This document shows, piece by piece, positions 1 to 6,296 of a stretch of 7,753 nucleotides of DNA. The stretch's first letter is position 1. Each line of letters begins with the position of its first letter. Below the pieces are notes generated by a model. It was given only the letters and a program-made list of their open reading frames with translations, had not been told where the DNA came from and searched no databases. The stretch is taken from the NCBI GenBank assembly GCA_046050405.1, contig JBJOPY010000171.1, positions 1 through 7,753 on the forward strand, in the 5' to 3' direction. This stretch comes from JADKCL01 sp046050405 (lineage in GTDB: Bacteria; Bacteroidota; Bacteroidia; J057; JADKCL01). A program made the translations under genes and the position numbers.

Positions 1-32
1 TCACCCCCTCCTGTTCTTCTCGCCTCCAAGAA

Positions 33-389
33 TCAGATCACGGATATGCGCTTGCTTTTCGATTTTTCCCCATTGGAGATTTCCAACATGTAAATCCCCC
101 TCGGAAACTTGGCCAGGTCAACTGAAACCTGCTTGGATCCGGCAAAGGGAGAAATCGATTCATGGTACATTTCTTGGCCGATGAGGCTGTACACCTTCAC
201 TTCCAAGCTCTGGGTTTCCCCGAAAGTCTCCATCGTAAGCGTCAGCAGCCCGGAGGTGGGATTCGGGAAGACATTGAACTCCTTCAAAAAAGGGGGCGCA
301 TAGGCTTCATCTGTCACCGAGGCCGGGAGATTCGCGGAAACACCCAAACTCACCAACAAGAATGAGACTATGAACAGCAACTTTTTCAT
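33..389 (-). CDS. Small secreted protein with T9SS type A C-terminal sorting domain
   Basis: A 118-residue protein. Residues 1-19 form a signal peptide (MKKLL, a hydrophobic core, then a VSA-type cleavage site). Residues about 39-118 are a type IX secretion sorting domain of the Por/T9SS type A family: it begins with VFPNPTSG (40-47), continues with KVYSLIGQE (65-73), then LAKFPRGIYML (92-102), and ends in the basic tail KSKRISVI. The family normally sits at the C terminus of much larger secreted enzymes or adhesins and directs them through the outer-membrane T9SS translocon for release or surface anchoring. Here only about 20 residues separate signal peptide and sorting domain, so there is no visible cargo. 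The reading frame stays open upstream to 722, but that part runs antisense through rnpB, and the signal peptide fixes the start at 389. A -7 box lies 50 bases upstream. It could be a genuine mini-protein or the remnant of a larger gene. Confidence 0.88.
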   Translation of the reverse strand: MKKLLFIVSFLLVSLGVSANLPASVTDEAYAPPFLKEFNVFPNPTSGLLTLTMETFGETQSLEVKVYSLIGQEMYHESISPFAGSKQVSVDLAKFPRGIYMLEISNGEKSKSKRISVI

Positions 390-439
390 TTCAGTCGAAT
401 GCTTTTTAGAACCAGTACGTGAAGTTAAGCACATTTGTT

Positions 440-447
440 CAAAGATA
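440..447 (-). promoter_or_regulatory. Candidate -7 box for the T9SS mini-protein gene
   Basis: On the minus strand the sequence reads TATCTTTG, a full match to the Bacteroidota sigma-factor -7 element TAnnTTTG. Transcription would start near 434, giving a leader of about 45 bases before the ATG at 389. No well-spaced TTTG -33 element is seen; the nearest upstream TTTG (464-461) is only 13 bases away. Part of the box lies in the 444-459 palindrome. Confidence 0.45.
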
Positions 448-459
448 CAAATTTGTATC
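444..459. repeat. Perfect 16-bp palindrome between divergent promoters
   Basis: GATACAAATTTGTATC reads the same on both strands with no mismatch and no spacer. It lies midway between the T9SS mini-protein gene (minus) and rnpB (plus). Its centre supplies the TTTG proposed as the rnpB -33 element, and its left arm overlaps the -7 box of the minus gene. It could be an operator for a dimeric regulator, or simply the product of overlapping promoter elements on the two strands. Confidence 0.6.
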
Positions 460-480
460 ACAAAAAAATCGGTACGTTTG
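452..480 (+). promoter_or_regulatory. Bacteroidota-type promoter of rnpB
   Basis: TTTG at 452-455 and TACGTTTG at 473-480 are separated by 17 bases. They match the -33 (TTTG) and -7 (TAnnTTTG) consensus of the Bacteroidota primary sigma factor. The predicted transcription start, about five bases after the -7 box, is near 485, which is where the P1 helix of the RNase P RNA is expected to begin. That agreement makes this the best-supported promoter in the window. Confidence 0.7.
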
Positions 481-484
481 TCCT

Positions 485-912
485 GCAATCTGCGCCATCG
501 CTGTGGCGGATGTCGCCCGCCAAAGAGGAAAGTCCGGACAGCACAGGGATTCCCGCTACCTAACGGGTAGGATTTGCCGCAAGGCAATGACGGCAAGTGC
601 AACAGAAAGTAAACCGCCTCGGCAGTTGGTTGTCGGGGTAAGGGTGAAAGGGTGGGGTAAGAGCCCACCAGTGCCGGTGGCGACATCGGCAGCTGGGTAA
701 ACCCCGGGAGCTGAAAGGCCATGTAAACCGGCGTTGCCTGTCATGAGAGTCTCCCATCCTGGCGACCGGTGTCAGTGGCGGCTCGACAGGCTGAAGGGTG
801 CCCGCCCAAGCCGGAGGGTAGGCCGATGGAACCCGTCGGTGACGACGGGTCTAGATAAATGATGGTGAGCCCGCCCAAGTGGCGGGACACAGAATCCGGC
901 TTATAGGACTGC
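485..912 (+). ncRNA. rnpB: RNase P RNA component (bacterial type A)
   Basis: This is the catalytic RNA that removes 5' leaders from precursor tRNAs together with the RnpA protein. The universally conserved blocks are present in order. GAGGAAAGTCCGG (525-537) is the 5' core around P4. CAGAAAGTAAACCGCC is at 603-618. The segment GGTAAGGGTGAAAGGGTG starts at 637. The P15 GGT that pairs with the tRNA CCA end is in GGAGGGTAGG (813-822). CTAGATAAATGA is at 851-862 and ACAGAATCCGGCTTAT, the 3' P4 strand, at 889-904. P2 can form between 494-499 and 861-866, and P18 is the hairpin CCCGCC/GGCGGG (870-886). P1 is less certain: 485-491 pairs with 906-912 with one A-C mismatch, and an alternative is GTCCT/AGGAC (480-484 with 905-909). 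The ends are therefore good to a few bases. At about 428 nt it is longer than the 377-nt E. coli RNA. Open frames across it on both strands are spurious. Confidence 0.97.
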
Positions 913-913
913 C

Positions 914-946
914 TTGGGATCCGCCAAAAGCGGATCCCATGTTTTT
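914..946 (+). terminator. Intrinsic terminator of rnpB
   Basis: A nine-base stem GGGATCCGC (916-924) pairs perfectly with GCGGATCCC (930-938) around a CAAAA loop, extended by a T-A pair at 915/939. After ATG (939-941) comes a run of five T (942-946). It begins directly after the rnpB 3' end, as expected for a factor-independent terminator. Confidence 0.9.
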
Positions 947-1217
947 GATGGTGGCTTGGGTCATCGCCCCCTTGGGTCCGGCACGCTGTATGGTTTCCGC
1001 TTTCCCTCGCCCTTTCCAGCCATCCCGGCAAATCCGCAAGAGGCGGTCATCTGGATCTCCGGTGGTTTCGGGCCATGTTGCAGCTGCCGATGCGGCTGTG
1101 AACAGCGCCGCAGGGGGTTGATTGGAATCCCCAGGGAGCCCCTCCCTGTTTCCAGTGCGGAGCGATGGAATGATCCGAGGCAATCTCGGTGTCTGTCAGG
1201 GCAAATGCGTCAAGAAA
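947..1217. other. Gene-free stretch between rnpB terminator and small lipoprotein gene
   Basis: No convincing gene is seen on either strand. The open frames here give low-complexity, Arg/Pro/Ser-rich translations without a recognisable domain or start signal, and most continue into rnpB or the lipoprotein gene. The only local structure is an inverted repeat, CAGGGAG-CCC-CTCCCTG at 1132-1148, followed by only three T on the plus strand and none on the minus strand, so it is a poor terminator for either direction. The stretch may include the 3' untranslated region of the minus-strand gene ending at 1218. Confidence 0.5.
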
Positions 1218-1523
1218 TCACTCGAAATTCAAGCGTTTCGTTTCGATGGGATCAGCCTTTTTACGGTTGGCCTTGGCCAACTTCCTTTCCATCTTGGGGG
1301 ACATCAAGCCAACTTCACGCTTTATTTTCACCTTTGGCTTGTAATTTCCAGTTCCAGAAATCGCAGGGCAATCCGTTCGTCCGAATGTGCGCCGTGATCC
1401 ACGTGAGGCGGTATTGCCCGTGCCGTCCACTCCCGGGCAGTAAGTCCTGCAGGCAGTCAATCCAAAATTCGCACCGGCTACCAACAGTGCAACGAAGAGG
1501 TGTTTCAGCAACTTGAGGTGCAT
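1218..1523 (-). CDS. Small lipoprotein with duplicated RTxCPxxxGTGN motif
   Basis: A 101-residue protein with a lipoprotein signal peptide: a basic N terminus (MHLKLLKH), a hydrophobic core at 9-21 and a lipobox ending LTAC, so Cys25 should be lipidated and the protein membrane-anchored, probably at the outer membrane. The mature part starts with two copies of one motif 23 residues apart: RTYCPGVDGTGN (26-37) and RTDCPAISGTGN (49-60). The C-terminal 40 residues are strongly basic (many Lys/Arg) and end without a domain I can name. Small Bacteroidota lipoproteins with a (D/Y)CP motif and a basic tail are familiar to me as uncharacterised proteins; that link is recollection, not a search. The gene lies 43 bases downstream of the DUF2723-like gene on the same strand and may be cotranscribed with it, but a separate promoter candidate lies in the gap. 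Function unknown. Confidence 0.82.
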   Translation of the reverse strand: MHLKLLKHLFVALLVAGANFGLTACRTYCPGVDGTGNTASRGSRRTFGRTDCPAISGTGNYKPKVKIKREVGLMSPKMERKLAKANRKKADPIETKRLNFE

Positions 1524-1541
1524 TCCGATTCACTTTGGGAG

Positions 1542-1572
1542 GAAAATTACAACTTCCTTGCGGAATCTACAA
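1542..1572 (-). promoter_or_regulatory. Candidate promoter of the small lipoprotein gene
   Basis: On the minus strand TTG (1572-1570) is followed after 20 bases by TAATTTTC (1549-1542), one base off TAnnTTTG. The predicted start near 1536 leaves a leader of about 13 bases. The -33 part lies in the last codons of the upstream gene. It is imperfect and untested; readthrough from upstream is the alternative. Confidence 0.35.
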
Positions 1573-2895
1573 TTGAAAATGGATGCACGGAAGGGCGCCA
1601 GCCGGCTCCTGCCCGTACAGATACCGCTCCGCCACGGGGTAATTCCATTCAGGCATCGCGGAATCCTTCCCGCATGGCTTGGCTTCATGGATTTTCCTGG
1701 CAAGTTCCAGGGGATCCCTGGCCCATGCCTTTCCCGGCCACAGCAGATGTACCAGACCTCCTTTGTAGGCCTTGTCCCGGTCATACTTCTCCAGCATGGG
1801 CACCTGCCGGGCGGCGACCGTCACGACGGCATACATCGTGATGGGTGCCAAGGCAGCCACGGGGATCATCCATTGCATCCATCTTGCCTTCCATTGGGTG
1901 ATTTTCTCCGCCCACCCTACCATCGGCAGCACCAGGACGATATGGAAGCACAGGTAGAAGACATGGTTGTCATTCACGGTATACTTCCATGCAAAGGCCA
2001 AATAAGGAAATCCCAGCACGGCCAGCCAGATGAACAGTGACCGACGGCCCGCCCACATCTCCCACCAGCCTGCCACGGCCGGGAGCAGTGCCAGATGGAA
2101 ATTGTACAGCAGCATGCCGACTCCGAGCGCGATTCCTTTCAGCAAAGCCGGGAGGCTCCATCCGAAGAGATTGTTTTGGAATTTCGTCTCGATGAACACC
2201 GCCGTCCAATGGTGGGCATGGGTCAGTGCAGGCATGGCCACCAGGATGCCCATGCAGCCCATCCACGGCAACATCCCCAAGACTTTTTGCCAAGGCCGAA
2301 GCCAGTTTCCCCACCAGAGATAGGCGATGAAGAATGGAATCGAGAGCACATGCTGAATGTGTGTGATGAGCCCCAAACCCAGCCATAAACTGGCGAGCAT
2401 GTACCTGCTGCGATGCTGTGCAAGGATGTCCTTCAGGGAAATGTACAAAAAAGCAGAAAACAACAAATTGTTGAAGGCGTAAACCTCGATGATCTCGGAC
2501 TGCTGCCAGAAGGTAAAGGACAACCCCAGGGTGATCACAAGAAGCAACCTTGCACCCCTGCCAGGAGTCAGCAAGCCTGCGGTACGGTAAACAAGGAGAA
2601 GCGTACCCAAGGAACAGCAGATGGAAGACACCGTGAGAACCAGGACATCGGGCAGGAAGAAGAACATCCTCAGGAGGACATGCAATAGATTGTGGTACAG
2701 GAAATGACTCGTGGCATTGGTCCCAAGGTCAAAGCCGCGGGACGCCGAATAGAGGAAGGAGAGTCCGTCATGGAACCCGACATAAGGGCTGCGGTTCAAG
2801 AGGTAAATCAGGGAAAGAGATCCGAACACCGCCCATGGAAACCACTTCCGTTCCCAATACGGACTTTCCTGAACCGAAATCGTAGGCTGTGACAT
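1567..2895 (-). CDS. Polytopic membrane protein, GT-C / DUF2723-like glycosyltransferase
   Basis: A 442-residue protein with about ten hydrophobic segments (near 20-35, 66-80, 84-103, 115-130, 139-155, 166-193, 205-222, 247-276, 286-302, 311-328, 343-360) and a soluble tail of about 80 residues. After the first helix comes VGFHDGLSF (39-47), then a conserved-looking stretch with TNATSHFLYHNLL (59-71), FWQQSEIIEVYAFN (129-142), the loop LITHIQHVLSI (176-186) and NDNHVFYLCFHIVLVL (308-323). This layout resembles the DUF2723/TMEM260 family of GT-C protein O-mannosyltransferases, which use lipid-linked sugars on the periplasmic face; Asp43 in the first extracytoplasmic loop would be the catalytic candidate. 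The family call rests on motif resemblance alone. The frame is open up to 3504, but that part is antisense to recR; a -7 box at 2925-2918 favours the start at 2895, although Met at 2976 is possible. It is divergent from recR and the GT2 gene. Confidence 0.8.
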   Translation of the reverse strand: MSQPTISVQESPYWERKWFPWAVFGSLSLIYLLNRSPYVGFHDGLSFLYSASRGFDLGTNATSHFLYHNLLHVLLRMFFFLPDVLVLTVSSICCSLGTLLLVYRTAGLLTPGRGARLLLVITLGLSFTFWQQSEIIEVYAFNNLLFSAFLYISLKDILAQHRSRYMLASLWLGLGLITHIQHVLSIPFFIAYLWWGNWLRPWQKVLGMLPWMGCMGILVAMPALTHAHHWTAVFIETKFQNNLFGWSLPALLKGIALGVGMLLYNFHLALLPAVAGWWEMWAGRRSLFIWLAVLGFPYLAFAWKYTVNDNHVFYLCFHIVLVLPMVGWAEKITQWKARWMQWMIPVAALAPITMYAVVTVAARQVPMLEKYDRDKAYKGGLVHLLWPGKAWARDPLELARKIHEAKPCGKDSAMPEWNYPVAERYLYGQEPAGALPCIHFQL

Positions 2896-2917
2896 CTCTG
2901 CGGAACGGGACTTTTTC

Positions 2918-2925
2918 CAAAGATA
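2918..2925 (-). promoter_or_regulatory. Candidate -7 box for the DUF2723-like gene
   Basis: The minus strand reads TATCTTTG, a full match to TAnnTTTG and identical to the box before the T9SS mini-protein gene. A start near 2912 would give a 17-base leader to the ATG at 2895, which helps choose that start over in-frame Met codons further upstream. No good TTTG/TTG -33 element is seen at the usual distance. Confidence 0.5.
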
Positions 2926-3069
2926 GCTGATGATCGCTTGCGCCGGCCCATCCAGGCGAGGGACAGAATGCGCCATGCTGCCTATCGGACGCGGCCTCTG
3001 CTTCCGAGGTTCTTCGTCTGGTTGCATGGAATCGGTCCGCGCCATGTGCCAACATCCCTTCCGTTTGCT

Positions 3070-3077
3070 TATCTTTA
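3070..3077 (+). promoter_or_regulatory. Weak candidate -7 box for recR
   Basis: TATCTTTA differs from TAnnTTTG only in its last base. It would place the transcript start near 3083, about 20 bases before the recR ATG at 3103. No TTG-type -33 element is found 17-23 bases upstream, so support is weak. Confidence 0.3.
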
Positions 3078-3102
3078 CCGCCTCAATACTGATTTTATTG
3101 GC

Positions 3103-3726
3103 ATGGAATTCCCTTCCAAGGTGATCGAAGACAGTGTAAATGAGCTGAGCAGGCTGCCCGGGATCGGGAAGAAAACGGCACTGCGACTGGCATTGCACAT
3201 TCTCAAAGGTTCCGAAGGCGATGCGGAAGGCCTGGGAAGTGCCATTATCGCCCTCCGCAAGGGGGTCAAGTACTGCCGCCAATGTGGCAACCTGAGCGAC
3301 GAAGACATCTGTAAAATCTGCAACAGCCACCGCCGAAACCAGAAAATGATCTGTGTGGTAGAGGATTGCAAGGATGTGATCGCCATCGAGAATACCGGAC
3401 AATACACCGGGACCTATCACGTTCTGAATGGGATCATCCATCCGATGCAGGGACGCGGCCCGGGCGACCTGAACATCGAGAGCCTCATCGAGCGCCTTCG
3501 GCATTCCGAGTGCGAAGAAGTGATCTTCGCATTGCCCAGCAGCATGGAGGGAGACATGACCAGCTTCTACATCGCACGCAAGCTGGAGGAGTTCGGCGTG
3601 CGAACGTCCAACATTGCCAGGGGACTTCCGGTCGGCTCCGACCTGGAGTTCACTGACGAGATCACCCTGGCACGGTCGCTGATGAATCGCACGGCATTGA
3701 CCCAGACGACTGGCAACGGCATTTGA
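3103..3726 (+). CDS. recR: Recombination mediator protein RecR
   Basis: A 207-residue RecR (E. coli 201). With RecO and RecF it loads RecA onto SSB-covered single-stranded DNA at gaps during recombinational repair. All family parts are present: the helix-hairpin-helix LSRLPGIGKKTALRLA (15-30); the four-cysteine zinc finger CRQC..CKIC (Cys58, 61, 70, 73); a Toprim domain from about 81 to 176 containing ICVVED, the TGxYxGxYHVLxG stretch (98-110) and ALPSSMEGDMTSFYIARKL (143-161); and the C-terminal GLPVGSDLEFTDEITLARSL (174-193). The start at 3103 gives the standard RecR N terminus (MEFPSKVIEDSVNELSRLPG). In-frame sequence back to 2938 carries no RecR homology and is basic and proline-rich, so it is left out. 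The stop codon overlaps the start of the following glycosyltransferase gene (TGATG), implying cotranscription and probably translational coupling. Confidence 0.96.
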   Translation: MEFPSKVIEDSVNELSRLPGIGKKTALRLALHILKGSEGDAEGLGSAIIALRKGVKYCRQCGNLSDEDICKICNSHRRNQKMICVVEDCKDVIAIENTGQYTGTYHVLNGIIHPMQGRGPGDLNIESLIERLRHSECEEVIFALPSSMEGDMTSFYIARKLEEFGVRTSNIARGLPVGSDLEFTDEITLARSLMNRTALTQTTGNGI

Positions 3727-5684
3727 TGCGGCTTTCCGTCATCATCGTCAATTACAATGTCAGGCACTTCCTCGAGCAATGCCTCCTCTCTGTCCGTGCC
3801 GCCATCCGCAACATCGATGCGGAGGTCTTCGTGGTGGACAACAATTCCGTGGATGGAAGCCAGCAAATGCTTCGCGATCGGTTTCCTGATGTCAAGCTGA
3901 TCGAGAACAAGGAGAATCTGGGGTTCTCAGCCGGCAACAACCTGGCCCTTCGGATTGCCACGGGGGAGTACCTCCTCCTCCTGAACCCTGATACGGTGGT
4001 GGAGGAAACAACCTTCCAGAAGTGCCTGGAGTTCATGGATGCCCATCCGGATGCAGGTGCGCTGGGTGTCAAGATGATCGATGGAGAAGGCAGCTATCTC
4101 CCGGAGAGCAAGCGCGGACTGCCGACGCCCTGGGTGGCATTTTACAAGATTTGCGGGCTGAGCCGCCTGTTTCCGAGGAGCAAGGTCTTTGGCAGGTACC
4201 ACCTGGGCTACCTGGACAAGGAGGAAAACCATGTGGTGGATGTCCTCTCGGGGGCGTATATGTTCATGCGCAAAGCCTGCCTGGACACCATCGGCCTGCT
4301 GGATGAAACGTTTTTCATGTATGGCGAGGACATCGACCTGAGCTACCGCGTCACGCTTGGCGGGTATCGAAACTACTACTTCGCTGGCACCAAGATCATC
4401 CACTACAAGGGGGAAAGCACCAAGAAGGGTAGCCTGAACTATGTGAAGGTGTTTTACAACGCGATGATCATCTTCGCCAACAAGCATTTCTCGAAAGGAG
4501 GTGCCAGTTTCTATACGTTCATCATCCGTTTTGCGATCTATCTGAGGGCGTTCATGGCCGTGGGAAGCAGGATTGCCAGGCGGTTTGCGCTCCCTGTGGC
4601 AGAAGGGCTGCTGGTATGGGCAGCTGCCATCGCGATCAAGGAGTACTGGGAATACATTCACAAGATTCAGAAGGACAAGATTCCTTATCCCCGAGAATTT
4701 GACTACATCGCTGCACCTATCTACGCCTTCGTATTCATCTCCTTCCTATGGATCGCCGGAGGATACAAGCGGCCCTACCGGGCCAAGCCGATCCAAATGG
4801 CAGCAATTTCCGGGTTTGTAGCCATCGCTACGGTGAGCTTTGTTTTCCCCAGCATCAACTTCTCACGCATGATTGTCGGCCTGAGTTCGATCGCCATGGC
4901 GGTCATTGCGCTCATCAATCGCAACCTCTGGAATTATTGGCGGACGGGGAGCCTGTTTCTCAGCGAGCAGGCCAAGAAGCGGGTGGTCATTGTCGGGAAC
5001 GACAGTGAGACTGCGAGGATTGTGAAACTGATTCGCTCGGAACTGGATTATCCCGTGGAAATAGAGGGGACGGTGCGGATCTCCGACGACCGTCCGGGTC
5101 TTCGGGACGATTGCCTTGGTACGCTGCGGCAGCTGGGCGAGGTCGTGCACATTTATAAAATAGATGAAGTGATCTTTGCAAACAAGGATTTCGACACGGA
5201 GGAAATCCTGAATGCAATGTCCGCTTTGCACCTGCCCTCGCTGCGGTACAAGATCGTCCCCCCCGATGCGGATTACCTGGTGGGCCCCCAGGTCATTCAT
5301 GACACCCTCCATGCGGAGGGCGGATTGCTGAACCTGTCGCAGAAGGAGTTCAGGTTCCAGAAGCGAATGGTCGATGTCTTCGGCAGTCTAGCCTTGTTGT
5401 TGATTTTTCCACTGACCTTTTTTGTCTATCGCCGGCCGATGGCCGCCTTCCAAAATCTCTGGAAGGTCCTGAATGGCAAGCTGCATCTGGTGGGGTACAT
5501 CGAGGCGAATCCGACGGGCCTGCCGAGACTGAAGCCCGGCCTGCTGGACATGCGTTATCGGACGCGGACGCATGGGGATGCCTCGGAGGAGCATTCGAGG
5601 GGTCTTGACCGCCATTATGCGCGGTACTATTCGCCCGGGCTCGATTTGGAGATCCTGGCCAAGGGGCTTCGGGAGATAGGGTAG
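3726..5684 (+). CDS. GT2 glycosyltransferase fused to a WbaP-like membrane scaffold lacking its catalytic core
   Basis: A 652-residue protein in three parts. Residues 1-260 are a family 2 glycosyltransferase of the WbbL rhamnosyltransferase type: SVIIVNYN (4-11), VDNNSVDGS (37-45), ENLGFSAGNN (63-72), LLNPDT (85-90, the metal-binding DxD position) and FMYGEDIDLSYR (197-208). Residues about 290-400 hold three or four membrane segments. Residues 417-530 form a Rossmann-like domain (RVVIVGNDSETARIV), as in the CoA_binding_3 part of polyprenyl-phosphate hexose-1-phosphate transferases. Residues 546-652 resemble the Bac_transf (PHPT) domain: KRMVD plus helix (546-568), VLNGKLHLVG (581-590), RLKPGLLDMRYRTR (601-614) and a YY/DLEIL end (634-644). 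However, the segment that normally carries the RxGxxGxxF...KFRTM and DE.P catalytic motifs is absent, so this part is probably inactive. The likely role is cytoplasmic sugar transfer to a lipid-linked or surface polysaccharide. The ATG overlaps the recR stop by one base; a TTG one codon earlier is a less likely start. Confidence 0.93.
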   Translation: MRLSVIIVNYNVRHFLEQCLLSVRAAIRNIDAEVFVVDNNSVDGSQQMLRDRFPDVKLIENKENLGFSAGNNLALRIATGEYLLLLNPDTVVEETTFQKCLEFMDAHPDAGALGVKMIDGEGSYLPESKRGLPTPWVAFYKICGLSRLFPRSKVFGRYHLGYLDKEENHVVDVLSGAYMFMRKACLDTIGLLDETFFMYGEDIDLSYRVTLGGYRNYYFAGTKIIHYKGESTKKGSLNYVKVFYNAMIIFANKHFSKGGASFYTFIIRFAIYLRAFMAVGSRIARRFALPVAEGLLVWAAAIAIKEYWEYIHKIQKDKIPYPREFDYIAAPIYAFVFISFLWIAGGYKRPYRAKPIQMAAISGFVAIATVSFVFPSINFSRMIVGLSSIAMAVIALINRNLWNYWRTGSLFLSEQAKKRVVIVGNDSETARIVKLIRSELDYPVEIEGTVRISDDRPGLRDDCLGTLRQLGEVVHIYKIDEVIFANKDFDTEEILNAMSALHLPSLRYKIVPPDADYLVGPQVIHDTLHAEGGLLNLSQKEFRFQKRMVDVFGSLALLLIFPLTFFVYRRPMAAFQNLWKVLNGKLHLVGYIEANPTGLPRLKPGLLDMRYRTRTHGDASEEHSRGLDRHYARYYSPGLDLEILAKGLREIG

Positions 5685-5832
5685 GGAACCGGGCCACTCG
5701 CCAGCGGCTGTAGCCGATCATCGAAGCGTGTCCCTCCCCGTCCGCAGGCACCCCCTCCGTTGCAGGTCGAGATCCGTCAACCGGAAAGGACACGGGGGAG
5801 CGCAGCGAGGCCGCATCAGGTTATCCGCAAAT
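5685..5832. other. Convergent intergenic region without a clear terminator
   Basis: This spacer separates the plus-strand glycosyltransferase gene from the minus-strand membrane protein gene. I see only a short hairpin, CGGCT-GT-AGCCG (5705-5716), with no T-run, and no recognisable gene on either strand. Termination here may use Rho or a structure I did not recognise. Confidence 0.4.
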
Positions 5833-6141
5833 TCACAGCTTGCTGCGTTGGATGAGGACACCCACGACGAGCCCTCCCATCGCCAGCAATGCATACCACA
5901 TCAAGGCCTTGTCCGCCCACCATTTGAACGGAACGGAGTAGCTCAGTAGCTTATACGCAGTGTATCCCCAGGCAAGCGATCCGCCGATGAAGGTGGCCCA
6001 AAACAGGTAGCGGATATCAGGCATGAGCCTTGCCACTTTCATCACAGCATAAGCCCCAAGTGCAATCACGGATGCTGCGACAAGGTGCCCGATGAGCAGC
6101 AATGCTGCCAGAAATGTGCCCGAAAGAGTGCTAGGATCCAT
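5833..6141 (-). CDS. Small three-helix membrane protein of unknown function
   Basis: A 102-residue protein with three clear hydrophobic segments: about 8-36 (FLAALLLIGHL... through AYAVMKVA), 44-66 (RYLFWATFIGGSLAWGY) and 79-97 (ALMWYALLAMGGLVVGVLI). They are joined by short polar loops, ARLMPDIR (37-44) and SVPFKWWADK (69-78), and the protein ends in a basic QRSKL tail. No motif of a transporter, enzyme or signalling protein is visible, and I do not recognise the family. The helix pattern and composition make a real gene likely. The ATG at 6141 is the first in frame. The gene follows the lipoprotein gene at 6602-6297 on the same strand after 155 bases, with no TAnnTTTG box found in that gap, so joint transcription is possible. 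Confidence 0.75.
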   Translation of the reverse strand: MDPSTLSGTFLAALLLIGHLVAASVIALGAYAVMKVARLMPDIRYLFWATFIGGSLAWGYTAYKLLSYSVPFKWWADKALMWYALLAMGGLVVGVLIQRSKL

Positions 6142-6296
6142 GCGATGCCGAGATGATCAATTCCCCTGATACGCACCACGCGCAGGAAGGTTGCAGGTTG
6201 TCATTTCTGAAACGTGCAATGATCCATTCGTGGCCTTGGAGGGGAACCGCCGCCAAGCCGGGAGCATGGAGGAAGTGCCACGGAAGTAGGCATGAA

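Noticed and set aside
390..722. Upstream extension of the T9SS mini-protein reading frame, which would make a 229-residue protein
   Set aside because: The extension runs antisense through rnpB and has a Pro/Arg-rich translation; a clear signal peptide starts at 389 and a -7 box lies at 447-440.
419..1121. Several open frames on both strands across 419-1183
   Set aside because: They overlap rnpB and its terminator, whose conserved blocks are unmistakable, and the translations show no domain.
1132..1148. CAGGGAG/CTCCCTG inverted repeat as a terminator
   Set aside because: The stem is sound, but only three T follow on the plus strand and none on the minus strand, and it lies 70 bases past the lipoprotein stop.
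914..1516. 200-residue plus-strand open frame
   Set aside because: It begins in the rnpB terminator and runs antisense to the small lipoprotein gene; the translation is Arg/Ser/Cys-rich with no recognisable fold.
2938..3102. 55-residue N-terminal extension of RecR
   Set aside because: RecR proteins begin just before the helix-hairpin-helix, as given by the ATG at 3103; the extension is basic and unlike the family.
2896..3504. N-terminal extension of the DUF2723-like membrane protein to 645 residues
   Set aside because: The added part is antisense to recR and non-membrane in character; the -7 box at 2925-2918 would place the transcript start inside it, leaving Met at 2895.
3927..4661. 244-residue minus-strand open frame
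   Set aside because: It lies entirely antisense within the GT2 domain, whose motifs are conserved; no domain or start signal is present.
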